Part shown: positions 22,166 through 34,645 of the stretch, piece by piece
Layout of the letters: the number at the start of each line of letters is the position of its first letter
How positions within the stretch are numbered: the first letter of the stretch is position 1
Assembly (NCBI GenBank): GCA_029255685.2
Contig: CM055317.2
Span: forward strand, 74,699,460-74,763,459
Direction of reading: 5' to 3'
Source of the DNA: Silene conica
Taxonomy: Eukaryota > Streptophyta > Magnoliopsida > Caryophyllales > Caryophyllaceae
DNA length: 64,000 nucleotides
The notes under the pieces: model-generated
What the model was told of the DNA's origin: nothing
Databases searched by the model: none
Seen by the model: only the letters and a program-made list of their open reading frames with translations
Position numbers and translations under genes: made by a program

Positions 22166-25100
22166 TCAATATATATAATTAAAGGAAGCTTTTTTCTAAG
22201 CTTGTGGTAGTCTCCACCTTTTACAAAACACTTATTTTTAAATAATGATTTATTTACAATTTTTCTACTAGAATTAGGAGATAATTAATTATTTACAATT
22301 TTTCTATTAGAATTAGAAAATTAGAAAATAGTTGTTTAGATAATAATTTATTTATAATTTTCCTATTAGAATTAGAAAATAAGAAAATAATAAATTATTT
22401 ACAACTTTTCTATTAGATTTAGAAAAATATAAAATAGTTGATTATTTACAATTTTCCTATTAGATTTAGAATATTATTATTCTATAATATTTATATACTT
22501 ACTATTTAAGTTTATTAACTTTATTCAACGTTTTTATTAAAAATGAAAATCAAAAATGAATTAGAATAATTGATTATTTACAATTTTCCTATCTTAGAAC
22601 ATTATTCTTTAATATTTATATACTTACTATTTAAGGTTATTAATATTATTAAGCGTTTCTATTAAAAATGAAAATGAGAAAGCAAGTTGAGTATTAGTTG
22701 AGTAGTACAAGCAAGTTGGTCAGAGATGTTTAAGAATACAATTTATGATTCTGATGATCAAGTTGGTTAGTTGAGTTGTCAAGTTACGATTTAAGGAGTA
22801 TAAATATAAATATATAGATATTAAAGAACATAATGATGTAGGTGACCTGAGTTAAGCGTAATAATTGTGTTGATGAGATGAAATGCAAGTGGGTATTAGA
22901 AGATATTCATACAACAAAGTAATGACAAATAAATGGTGTTTTCGAGACGAATAGAATAACCCGTAAAAAGATCCAAAATATTTTTCAATTAGTATTAACT
23001 TATAGTTTATTATAGTCCGCATTCTTTTTTTCGTCCATATTTTCAACTTATTCTTTACATTGTGACATTTTTTTTAGGGTAAGGGTTGATTTAAATTGTA
23101 TGTGTCCATTTGTTCAGGAAGGGGATAAATATATCTCGAGGGAGAAGGTAAGTATCTTCGAGGATAGAGTTACTCTCCGACGTTTAAAAGTGTGATGTAA
23201 GTTGCACAAGTAAATGTCTATAGGTTAGGGTTCTTCAGGGGTACGATTGATTATGTTAGTCAAGTTGGGTAGTTATGTGAGAAGGGTATGATGAATACCT
23301 AAACGGTGTCGAAAAAAGTTGCGTATGTACTACAGAATGATTAGAACAACTGAGCAAGTACATGGGTAGATAAATTTTATTTGCAAATTATATTTTATTT
23401 GATAATAACAGAGGCACGAATGTTATGCTAAGAGCTTAAAATCTCTAAAGTAACATGTATGTATACTCAATTTTGATTGTTATAGGGCGGTGTTTGATTT
23501 TACATTGGATATATCTATTGTTTCGAGCGGTGGGGGTAAATAAGTTATGAGAGAATAGGTAAGTATCTTGGGGGTAAGGTTACTCCACGACGTTGAAGAG
23601 TGCCAGAGTAGTACAAAAAAATGTCGGAAGGTTGAGGTTTCCAAGGATACATTTTACAATTGATTTAATGGTTAAGTTGGTTAAGTGGGTGAGAAGGGTA
23701 CTTCATGGGTATGATTACTCCCTGACGTTTACGAGTGTGATTTAGAAGATAGAAAAATATATTCATATGTAGGACTGAGTTGTTTAGGGTAATGAATATG
23801 GTTAAGGTTGATTCTGATGGGTTTGGTTGGTTAGGCGGGTGAAAAGGGTTGAATATGTGAAAAGGTGGATAACGTGAGATATTGATTGAAGAAGGTAAAT
23901 GAATAAATTTTATTTAAAAATGTGTATTATATGAGAAAAGGACCGACAAATATATAAATATAGGCGAAAAACATTTAAAATATCATGTGTATAAACTCAA
24001 TTTTGTTTCTTTGTTAGACACAAAACTAAATAATCAAATGTTATACTCTCTTCAGTCCTACTGAATGCTCCATTGGGTCGGAGAATAATTTTTTAATGTG
24101 GAATTACGTTATAGTATTTTTTTGTGGGAGTATTCTTAGAAATATTTAGGGGTGTGTATAAAAAGATGTTGTAATGTAGAGTTGCAGTTGCAAATTTGCA
24201 ATGAAAACATTGTAAATACAAGAAAATAGAAGAAAATATTTATGTCAATTATTTTACCAACTATGGAAGTAAACCATTAGGTTAAATTGTACAAAAATAG
24301 AATGTGGGAACATTGGATAAGAATTAAGGAAGTATATGTCATGTCACTATATTATATCGGGGTAGATAGGTCTAGAGGTAGGAGGTAAGTGTCTCGAGGA
24401 TAGAGTTATTTTCCGACATTTAAGAGTGTGATTTGAGTAGCACAAGTAAATATAGATACGATGGTGTTGTTTAGGGATACGCATACGGTTAATTCTGATG
24501 GTCAAATTGGTTAGTTGAGTGAAAAGGGTACGAACAATGCCTGAATGGTGTGAAAAATGGGGGTATGTAGCAAGAAAACTGAGGAAGTAAATGAATTTAT
24601 TTCAAGGTTGTATTATGCGTAAATGACTTAGGCATAGATGCTATAAAAATAAGTTAAATAAGTAATCAAATGTTAATAAATAACATGTCAATATAGTATT
24701 GTTAACGTTTAACTATGTTACTTTTTTTGTCTTGGTGATTAAAAAACATCGTTCATTGAATTTTACACCCAATTTCAATGTAACATCTCGAGTGTTGTAC
24801 CCACTGTTCATTCCTTAACACTTCTCTCATACTTCTGTTGTTAACCAAACAAAAAATTGTGTGCATGTTTTTGTTTTCCCCATTAAGGATTTCTCATTCA
24901 AACAAGATCGGTTTTAAAAGCATAAGTTAGTTAGGTTTCTGATCGATAGATGAACTTTCCAAATGAGAGCTAACTTTGAGAGATAAGTCCGAGTGTTTCG
25001 TAAAGGAGGGGTGATTTGAATATTTTAGGTGTGTATTGAAAGCTAGGAAAGAGTGTCGATGATGAGTTAGATGGTTGTTTGAGGTAACAATAAAAATGAC

Positions 25101-25433
25101 TAAATCACATTTGATGATTAATTTCATAATAGGTTAGTAGGTGTGGCTTTGGATTGTGGATCGTTTCATGTGTTGTTTGAAGAGTAAGATTAGTGGTTTG
25201 AAGGGTTCTTTCGTGTGGTACTGTAGATAAATGTGGCGAGTTAGTGGTAACATTAATGACATAAATTAATATAAATGAGTTAATTTTATTAATAAAATAA
25301 CACATGTATAGAAAGAACTACTACTATTTTTATATAAAAAGTCTTATGATTTACTTTTAATTTATATGGTGAAAATTTTATGAATAACATAAATTAATTT
25401 AGTATCCGTGCATCGCACGGGCAATAAAACTAG
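22166..25433 (+). mobile_element. Non-autonomous Helitron, 3.27 kb
   Basis: The 5' end is TCAATATATATAATTAAAGG following A22165. The 3' end has a hairpin CCGTGCA/TGCACGG (as CCGTGCATCGCACGG) followed by GCAATAAAACTAG and T25434, giving A-T insertion without target duplication. The interior holds several diverged ~450-bp repeats (GGTAAGTATCTTCGAGG-like, at about 23145, 23560 and 24380) and no Rep/helicase gene. It splits the CRP2 upstream region. Confidence 0.8.
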
Positions 25434-25580
25434 TATTGTACATATTTTGAACTTCATAATAGAAAGTTAGAGATTAGGTAGAAAGTATATAAGATATATT
25501 GAAAAAAATATTGAGCTTAGAAAATTTGTATAGAACTAAAGTACAATATAGATAAGTTCAAGTATATTTAAATTTTAGGG

Positions 25581-26127
25581 ATATTCTACATGGTACCCCT
25601 CAATTTTTTGACTTTCTACATGGTACCCCTTCACTTTTTAAAACATACATGGTACCCCTAATTGTTGTCATTATCACTAAGCGTACCCCTAAACTTTATT
25701 TTCCGTCAATTAAACTCATTTTAAAGCTTTAAGTGATAACTTGAACGCGTAAAGAAGCTTGTCATTTGTTATCACATGATATAAGGACTCTATTAGGCTC
25801 AATATCCATCTCGATCCTAATATTTATAGATAATATATATGCTAAAAAAAAGGTGAAGGAAAAATCATTGATCTTTGCCAAATTATCACGTCTAAAGAAT
25901 GAATATTAATTCTAATAGAGTCCTTATGTCGTGAGATGATAAATGTCAAGTTTGGTTATGCGTCTAAGTAATCATTTAACGCTTAAAAATGATTTTAATT
26001 GACGGAAAATAAAGTTTAGGGGTACACGTAGTGATAATGACAACAATTAGGGGTACCATGTATGTTTTAAAAAGTGTAGGGGTACCATGTAGAAAGTCGA
26101 AAAATTAAGGGGTACCATGTAGAATAT
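25581..26127. mobile_element. Foldback element 1 with CATGGTACCCC repeats
   Basis: About 220-bp terminal inverted repeats (25581-25800 against 25910-26127) enclose a spacer of about 110 bp. Each arm starts ATATTCTACATGGTACCCC and contains three evenly spaced CATGGTACCCC motifs plus a fourth GTACCCCT. Flanking direct repeats are imperfect. Long arms suggest a Mutator-derived or foldback MITE. Confidence 0.8.
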
Positions 26128-26370
26128 TACAAAATTAGAATATAACTCAAAACAAAAAAAATAAATATAAACTCAATTAATTACATTATGGTTGTACGAT
26201 ACTCTTATATACCCTTATACGACGATATCTGATTGTATAATCCTTTGGACGATGTCTCGTTAATTACACGAATACATTGGTGCAATGATTTTGACCCATA
26301 ATATTAATACATGACCACATGACGACTTCTATGGATAGAGTGCATTCCATATATATTAATATACTATGTG

Positions 26371-26380
26371 TATATAAGGG
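26371..26380 (+). promoter_or_regulatory. CRP2 TATA box
   Basis: TATATAAGGG lies about 115 bp upstream of the ATG. The GCAATGATTTTGACC block and the TATGTGTATATAA context match CRP1. Confidence 0.7.
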
Positions 26381-26494
26381 ATCGTTGTATTTGTGCAATT
26401 AATCATAAAACATTTTGAAGAATCAAGCACCACAAATTCAAAACATTTTCAAAAGTTTAATATCGATCCTTTGTAATTTTATTGTCCGTCAAAG

Positions 26495-27777
26495 ATGAAG
26501 GGAGACTCAATCAAATTTGCTTCAATTCTAATCATCTTGGTCATTGTATCTAGTTAGCCTCCAATTCTTAACTTTTATTTATTTATTTATTTACTTTTGG
26601 TCTCATCATACCTAATTTACATTTCGATTGCATGTAACATATTTTTTTTTTCTAATCCACGTTCGCTAATTTTCGTATACTAGTTTTTGGCCCGTGCAAA
26701 AATTTGCACGGATTGTTTTCAAATTGTATTATTCTAAATAGGTATCATCGAAATTAAATTATAAATGTACATAAATCTTGTTTAGATCTAACGTCTATAC
26801 AATTTTTTTATCAAAATTTGATTTTGTTTTATATCTAACGTCTATACAACTTTTATCTATGACTTAATTTTCCCAAAATATTTCAAGTAATGATATTAAT
26901 TTTTACATTATTACTTGTTGTTAGATTAATATTAATTTATTTTTATTGTTTTTAAATTAGTATTGTCGCCATATTTTTTTCGATTGCTGTAAATTGTTAA
27001 TTATTATTGTTTATTGTAATTATGTATTGGGTATAAATTATTATGTAATAGTTCTAGACAGACAATATCCGAAATTATTATATTTTCTTATATATAATAT
27101 TTAACTTCATGTTATATATATTGAAAATTTTCGTAAAAAATAATGTTTACCAACCTATATGAAAAGTGTTATGTAATAATTGTAAAATTATTATTTCAGA
27201 CAATTATTTCGAATTAAAATCATCATACAACTTTGCGGACCCTACCGTAACGAATTAAAAAAGAAAAAAAAAAGAAATTGGATTGATAACGTGTTCAACC
27301 AAAACCTTCTAAATGATCTTGCAATTATATAAAAACTTCAAAAAAGCTTAATACGGAGTATTGTTTTTTTTCCTCCTGCATTATAATACATGAATATATA
27401 CAAAATTATTAAATGAAATGTATATGGGAGCGTACAACTAAATACGAGTAGTCGAGTACTACATTGGAGTAAGATATAGACCGGATGAAGAACTTGTGTC
27501 GATGTGATAACTAATCCGATCTGAATGACCATTTGAAATTGCAGGTATGACAATAGCCACGGCAGGAGGACTAGGACAATGCAAAGTAAATAGCGATTGC
27601 GCAAAGTATTGTGAAGGTTCGAGGTTTGCACAATGTTCGGAAGGCTCGTGTTTTTGTATGGGTCATGTAGCTTCCAATCAATTTAACCCGAAATATAAAT
27701 GTCGCTCTAATGCTGATTGCCCCGTGGTGTGTCGTCCTTGCTTGGCTCAACAATTCTGCGGCGGTTGCGTTGTTTAA
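26495..27777 (+). CDS. CRP2: secreted 12-cysteine two-domain peptide
   Basis: Exons 26495-26552 and 27545-27777 join in phase 1 to give 96 residues. The intron is 992 bp because a Helitron of about 640 bp sits in it. The product is closest to CRP1: the mature peptide keeps all 12 cysteines and the same spacing, with the linker FNPKYK before the second domain. Differences include VNS for VKT after the first cysteine and an aspartate at residue 4 of the signal peptide, in place of alanine, which is unusual in the basic n-region. Splice sites and frame are intact. Whether the enlarged intron is still spliced efficiently cannot be read from the sequence. Confidence 0.82.
26680..27316 (-). mobile_element. 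Helitron inside the CRP2 intron
   Basis: A minus-strand Helitron 3' end lies at 26680-26712: hairpin CCGTGCA/TGCACGG, then GCCAAAAACTAG, preceded on the + strand by A26679. The CRP1 intron at the matching place reads TTTCGTATATG without insertion. The 5' end is placed at GA before T27317 by the TC rule and is uncertain by some tens of bases. Confidence 0.65.
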
Positions 27778-27944
27778 CTACTTCACCTTATTCCAGTTTT
27801 TGTTATTGAATTCATATTTTGATGAGTTAGACGATGGAAATCTGTTACGTTAACACATCAATTTAATGGTTAATTTGTGGTTTTGTCAATTATTTTAATG
27901 AATCAAAGTGCTCGTAATGTTTCTAATCATGCTACTGTTACCAC

Positions 27945-30900
27945 CAGAGACGAAGCTCAGTATGGGCCCGCCAGGCCACTGCCCGGGTTGACTTAAAAAA
28001 AAAATCGTAAATTTTTTTTTAAAAAAAAAATAAAAATTGTTAATCAGATACTCTGCGTGATTTTTGCCTTACATAGGGGAAAAAATAAACTTAAATTTGT
28101 TAGTAAACCAACTAAGAAATAATTACCAAAATTATAAAAAGCTTCCTATAAATCTCTATAATTACCCTAATTTTTGACCTAAAAACAAGTAAAATAAAGG
28201 TAACAAACCACTGTAAAAAAAAAAAAATTGTTAGATTCGTGGGTGAAATTTGGGCGTTTTTCGTCGACGGAAAAACAAGACCGCAGAAATCAATTACAAC
28301 GCAATTACATACACAAGTAATTTCTCTTTCTCCCTTCAAAAAAAAAAAAAAGTAATTTCTCTTTCTCACCTAATTTATGTTTCCTTTCACTAATAAAAAT
28401 TACTCTATTAATTTTGAATTAGTATTGATAAATGTTTTTGCTAGTTTGATGAACAATTAATTGTATATATTAATTGTTAATTATCTCTATTCTCTATTCA
28501 ACTTACCTTGATAATTATATTGCTCCAATTTCAAGATATGAACTTTGCCCAAAATACATTAGATTAATTTCTTTTGATATGACTAAAATAAGATTAGGAT
28601 TTAAAAATTTCTGAGTTTTTTATTTTGAGAAATTGGTTTGAAATCTTGAAAGAATAATGAATTAGGGGTGAAAATAGTGAATGTGAATGAGTATTGAGTT
28701 ATTTGAGTAATGAATTAGGCGTGGAGTGGAGTAGTTGTTCACTTGTTCTGATAATTGATAGAGATGTGAGACATTGGGAAGGAGAGAATGAATAAAGCAT
28801 TGATTAAAGCCAATAAAGTAGTTGTCTTATGACTTATTGGGTACTAGGGACGTAGGATAGGTGGGAAATGGATTGAAATTAAACTTATTGTTTTATTGGG
28901 GTCTAATTTGTCTGCGCGTCATTTTTTCGGTTATATAAATTCCAGAATAAGACGGCTGTAAAGCGGTTCATTTTTATAATAAGTTTGCTCTTTTAAATTA
29001 ATAAATGAGTTTTATTTTAATATATTTAGACTGTCTTACATGTGAGACCGTCTCACATAAGAGTTAACTTTACTTTTTAATTTTGTGAAATTTTTTTAAT
29101 TGTTTTTAGTTTATTTGCTTTTTTTCCTAAATGAAATTTTTATTAGGTTTTGTCGACTAGTTATAATGGGTAAAACTCCTACCATAACTGAGTTTTTCAA
29201 GAGAAAAAATGGCGAAACTTCAACAAATGAAGATAGAGTACCATTAACAAATACACCTATTGACAATGAGGTTAACGAGACTACTCCTTTAGAAGAGAGT
29301 AGACCTACAAAAGTAATGAGATCATTAGAACCCTCAACTGATTCTTATCGGGTGGAACGAGATCCTGGAAAACGTGAGCAAATATATGTCAATATCCAGT
29401 CGGGAAACAGAATGAAATAAGACTTGCTTATATTTTGAAGGGTCCATATCAACCAGTGTATAAACCCAAAGATTATAAAAAATCCAGTTCAGATTCTCAT
29501 GGTCGTCGATTTCAGGCATCTTGGTATGACAAATTTCGATCATGGTTAGAATACTCTCCCGAAAAAGATGCTGCACTTTGCTTCCCATGTTTTTTATTTA
29601 ATAAGCCGGAAAGCAATAGAACTTTTATTATCGATGGGTTCAAAGACTGGAAGCATGCCACAGGCAAAGAAGATGCTTTTTTTGTTCATGTGGGTTCCGC
29701 ACCAAATTCAGCTCATCAAAATGCTGAGCAACAATTACAAGATTTTCTCCATCAAGAAAGACATTTACCAAACATTTATGCTAAACAGACACCAAAAGAT
29801 ATTGCTAGAAATAGGTTGCGACTTACATCTACAATTGAAGCATTGAGGTGGCTAGCTATGCAAGGATTGGCAATGAGAGGTCGAGATGAAAGTGAAAATT
29901 CAAGTAATCGGGGAAATTTTCTTGAACTTTTAAAGCATCAAGCGTCTTTTAATAAGGATGTGGATAGCGCCGTGTTAAATAATGCTCCTCGACATGCTTC
30001 TTACATATCATCAGACATACAAAAAGAAATCTTACAAATATTTGGAGAGAAAATAAAGCTCGCGATCAGGGAGGAAATTGGTGGATACCCTTTTTGTATT
30101 ATTGTTGATGAAGCAGGGGATGTGTCTGGCAAACAGCAAATGGCTATCGTTTTGAGATTTGTTAATAATCTTGGATTAGTGAATGAACGTTTTTTCAGCA
30201 TTGTTCATGTTGATGATACATGTGCTATGACTCTAAAGAATGAGATATTTGAGGTTCTCTCTCATTATGACTTTGATTTAAAAAATTTACGGGGTCAAGG
30301 ATATGATGGTGCAAGCAATATGCGTGGAAAATGGAAAGGGTTACAAGCATTGGTCATTGAACAATGTCCTTATGCATATTTTGTTCATTGTTTTGCTCAT
30401 CGTTTACAATTGACACTCGTAACAGCAGCAAAGGATGTCGTACCAATTTTCCAATTTTTCTCTAAGTTATCATTCGTTGTCAATCACATTCTTGTATCGT
30501 ATAAACGAGTTAACGAACTGCAGAAAGCGTATTCCAATGAGATAGATATGTTGATTGAAGATGGAGAACTTGAGACTGGGACTGGTTTTAATCAGGCAAG
30601 CAATTTGCAAAGGCCGGGTGATACTCGTTGGAGCTCTCATCTAAGATCTATTTCAAGCTTAATGAAAATGTTTAGTGCCACTTGTTCTGTTTTTCACAAG
30701 TTAATTGATGAAGGAGATACATCCGCTGAACGTGCACAAGCGACTACTGCACTTGATACAATGACTTCTTTTGAATTTATCTTCATATTACATCTGATGA
30801 AGAAAGTTTTAGAGGTATCTAATTTGCTTTCCCAAGCTTTACAACGAAAATCACAAGATATCATTAATTCATTACACCTTGTTGAGACTACAAAGACACT

Positions 30901-31739
30901 TTTGTTGAAGTTAAGAAATGATGGATGAAATTCCCTTCTATCAGAAGTTATCTTATTTTGTGAAAGACGTAATATAGAAGTTCCTGACATTTATTCTATT
31001 TATATCGAACGAGGAGGTCGTGCTCGACGTCAACATGATCAAAATACAATTGAAGTCCATTATCAGAGGAATTTGTTTTATGCTGCAATTGATGTCCAAT
31101 TACAAGAGTTGAGCTACAGATTTAATGAGAAATCAGTTGAGTTGCTAACTCTCAGTTGTGCTTTGGAGCCTAGATCAAGTGGCCGACATTTCAAGATAGG
31201 TGATATTTGTAATCTTATCGATAAGTTTTATCCCGAGGACTTCACAGATGTTGAGAAAGAGGAATTAAGAGTACAATTATGTCATTATGAGGTGGAGTTA
31301 ACCCGACATGAGGATCTTAAGAACCTTTCGACAATATCTGAATTAAGTCAGTGGTTGGTGAATACCGGGAAGCACAATATTTACCCACTTATCTTCAGAT
31401 TAACAAGACTTTTGTTAACTCTCCCTGTATCCACAACAAGTGCCGAACGAGCTTTTTCAGCAATGAATGTCGTTAAAACAACTAAGCGCAATAAGATGGA
31501 AGCCGATTTCTTTGAAAGTTGTCTACTTATCAATATTGAACGAGAAATAGCAAAAAAAATTAGTACTAGTTCAATTATAGATACCTTTAAGGATTCGAAA
31601 GAGCGCCGAACTCTATTATAGTTATATTGCAATAATAATTTTATGTTTTTTTTTTCTATTATTATCACATTTAAAAGTTGTTTATTATTATTTAAAAAAT
31701 TTCGGCCCTGGGTGAAATTTTGCCCGAGCTTCGTCCCTG
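27945..31739 (+). mobile_element. hAT transposon, 3.8 kb, with decayed transposase
   Basis: Terminal inverted repeats CAGAGACGAAGCTC (left) and CAGGGACGAAGCTC (right, reversed) are flanked by a perfect 8-bp target-site duplication GTTACCAC (27937-27944 and 31740-31747). Host sequence on both sides is the CRP 3' flank, continuous with that of CRP1. The element holds one transposase gene with two disabling lesions. The near-perfect ends suggest a fairly recent arrival. Confidence 0.93.
29166..31621 (+). pseudogene. hAT transposase with TTF-type zinc finger, inactivated
   Basis: The N-terminal part (29166-29420, from MGKTPTITEFF) runs into a stop after a 2-nt frameshift near 29382-29387, where ATATATG looks like an extra TA. 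The main frame (about 29388-30928) has the TTF zinc-finger region (FRSWLEYSPEKDAALCFPCFLF) and the transposase core (IIVDEAGDVSGKQQ, GYDGASNMRG, FVHCFAHRLQL). A TGA at 30926-30928 interrupts it, where the family usually has tryptophan. The same frame then stays open to 31621 and contains the C-terminal hAT dimerisation region (LTLPVSTTSAERAFSAMN). Full length would be about 815 residues, usual for plant TTF/ZMYM1-like hAT transposases. Confidence 0.92.
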
Positions 31740-31747
31740 GTTACCAC

Positions 31748-32690
31748 TATTACATGTACGGGGTATCGCGTTGTTTTTCTTGCAAAACATAATTAGAGTT
31801 TGGGTAAATGTTAAAACGAGAAGAATATATACAAGAATCCTAAACCTAATTGAACATATATCACCAATATCGATGAAGATATATTGCAAAACAAATCGAC
31901 CAAGAACGATCCACAAGCCTAAGAGTACAAATTCAATACCAAGTACATAAATAAACAACTTTGGTTATTTAACCAACAATAGGTATATAATCTGGTTCAA
32001 AATTACAATGACTACCAATTCCATCTTCAATTTTATTTCAAATCATTAAAATTTTTCATAAAAATAAAAAGTTGTCGTCGCACAATGATAAGACTAGCTA
32101 TAGTCACTAATTAAAAAGGCATTGAAATAACAAAATTAAAGGATAACAATATAATCCCATTACGCAGCTAACATCCAATAAGTAGAATCACTTTATCACA
32201 TACTCAACACCTAACAAAATAAAATACTTAATTACTAACTAATACCATTACCCAAACTAATACAATATATCAATATATCAATTTAATTATTTAAATAATA
32301 TATTAAGCATAACAAGACCGTATCAATTAGTTAGTAGCAATTTAATTAAATAAAGAATTATATAAATTATCACCAATAACTAAATAACGATACTTGTCAC
32401 ATACGTATTACAAAATATGGAGATACAAATTTTATTATTAAATTTACAAAACGTGAAAACATAAACCATGAATATAATTATACAAATTCGATTACTTACG
32501 ACTCAAGTACCCATAAAAAAACAACAATTACTTAATAATAATAATGTTATTAACAACAATGACAATAAGAATAATAACAACAATAATAATAATAATAATA
32601 CACACACAATGACACAAGTACACAACCATCAATACTAATACTAGTTATACTACTACTACTAATAATAATAATAATAATAGCATGCAACCC
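31748..32690. other. CRP2 3' flank and AT-rich sequence
   Basis: 31748-32060 continues the CRP 3' flank (matching 18440-18690: AATCGACCAAGAACGATCC, AAAATTACAATGACTAC). From 32060 to 32690 I see only AT-rich sequence with ATA/AAT trinucleotide repeats (about 32535-32670) and no gene. Confidence 0.6.
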
Positions 32691-33145
32691 ACATGACTTG
32701 CCATGACAAACAGATCAGGTCGTGTCGGGTTTATGTTCCCGTCACATGTAAACGGATCACAAACTCTCCAAGCCAAACCTGACCCAATTAAATTTCATGT
32801 CATGTTCGTGTCGATCCACTTAGATAAATGGGTCATCAAGCCTCAACCTTAACCCATTAATTTCGTGTCGGGTTCGTGTCGTGTTTTCGTGTCATGTCCA
32901 TATTTGGAAAGTTTAAGTATATATTTATGTGATGGAGGGTAAAAAAAAATTAGGATTAATTTAGTAAACAGGTCATTCGTGTCGGGTTCGTGTTTAAAGA
33001 GCTCAACCCAAACCCAACCCAATTAAATACCGTTTCGTGTTTGTGTCGACTCACTTACATAAATGGGTCATTAAGCCTCAACCCAAACCCGTTAATTTCG
33101 TGTCGTGTTTTCGTGTCGTGTCATTATTTGCCAGCTCTACAAACA
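32690..33145. mobile_element. hAT-like MITE rich in TCGTGTCGGGTTCGTGTC
   Basis: The segment repeats TTCGTGTCGGGTTCGTGTC and its complement and ends ATTTGCCAGCTCTA, a terminus typical of short plant hAT elements. Two diverged halves (32700-32900 and 32965-33130) show an internal duplication. The left end is not clear. Confidence 0.45.
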
Positions 33146-34645
33146 GACCACGACAACACAAACGCAGCCCTCGGCAAAACTGAACAAAACGCAGCCCGTG
33201 TACCCACCTTCACGACCCCACTGCCGCCAGCCAGACCACCTACAACCACCACGGAGGTTCGCAAACTCAAGCCTGTACCACCCACAACCACCTCCATGTC
33301 TCGTCCACTCCTTTCAGCCCTTAAAACCACCCTAAATACTCCCTCTAAAACCGTTGTACACAACCCGTATGCTCTGTTTTCTCGCGCAGCTTATCTCTCT
33401 CTCTTCGCACCACTCTTTCTCTCACCACCATGCCCTCCACCACCTCTGGCCACCACCGCTGTCACCACTGACACATGGTGGTTCCAGGGATAGTCAGCCC
33501 CCATCTTGTTTCCCCTATAACAACCGCACAAGCCCCACTAACTCCAACCCCAGACGCGGTTTCTGCCTCTTGTTCTAATATTCGTGCTATGTTTCCTATT
33601 TTGAACAGCCACCACCGACACTCCCCACCACTCACGGCCACCACCCATAAACCAAGGTGGCCGCACAACTCTATAAACCTTCCACCACTCACGAGTTGAG
33701 GTGGAATATTCTAGTTGTGATTGGATTGCTATTTGGGTTATATTGCTATTCAGGTAGGATATACCTACTCGATCTCGGTTTCATATGATTATCTTGGCTG
33801 GCATATTACATGTAATGTGATAATTTATTGGATTGATTGTTGATTATTGATATTGGCATTGGATGGTTACGTTATGCATAATGGCATGAGAGTGTTGCAT
33901 TGATTATTATTATTTACATGAGTTTTGCATTATTTATAGCATGATTGAATAAGAGTATTGTTGCATTCATGAGCATGGCATACGCATTGGTTACTGAGTT
34001 GTGATGTGGAATGGATACTGTTTCGAGATGATGATTGGGCCCAGTCTAGTTCTGCAGGATTAGACCTGGTGACCTTAGCTGTTATGCTGGTGTTCAACGA
34101 TGGTCGATTAAACATCGTCCTAGGGATTGGCGGGGTGGGAGACACGAGATGTGATCACGGGAGTTTGGATTTGTGCGTGGAATTGGATGCAGAGGTGCAT
34201 CGGTTGCATGGTCTCATGTAGTTGCATTCATCAAGTATATTTGTTTGGTTATGTCTTACTCAACCGCAAGGTTGACTGTGTACTCGTGTGACACATGTGA
34301 TGATCCTTAATGGGGAGCATATTTCGACAGGTCTCGAGTTAGCTATTTTAGGAGCTCATGGGAAGCATGAGGATGTTGACTTGCCTACCTAGTTGATTAG
34401 CCCACTTAGTCAGACTATCACGATGTAGCTTTGTACTTTAATGTTTCCGCTGTGGCAGTTTTGTAATTTGGTACTTCGGGTTGAGTTAAGTAAGTTGTAA
34501 TAATAAAAGTTCAAATTTCTATCAGTTTTTATATAAAGTACTTTGGTTTGTTTACTTTGTTATTCACTACCTCGGTCATTCCGAGATGGTAACAACTCTA
34601 TTTTTTTGAGAATGTCTTGCTAAAGGCTCTTGAATAAATGGGGGT
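33146..34645. other. Unclassified repeat-like sequence
   Basis: 33146-33700 is C- and A-rich with several overlapping open frames rich in Pro and Thr in different phases, as expected from composition rather than a gene. 33720-34640 is moderately complex without a long frame. It may be the internal region of a non-autonomous LTR element, since it ends AAATGGGGG before TGTTACA. Confidence 0.35.

Noticed and set aside
24927..25305. Two short minus-strand frames near the Helitron 3' end
   Set aside because: No domain, no splice context, and located inside a non-autonomous Helitron.
27338..27753. Minus-strand frames opposite CRP exons
   Set aside because: They are antisense shadows of conserved exon 2 and lack their own support.
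32990..33699. Pro/Thr-rich frames on both strands
   Set aside because: Several phases are open at once, there is no signal or domain, and base composition explains them.
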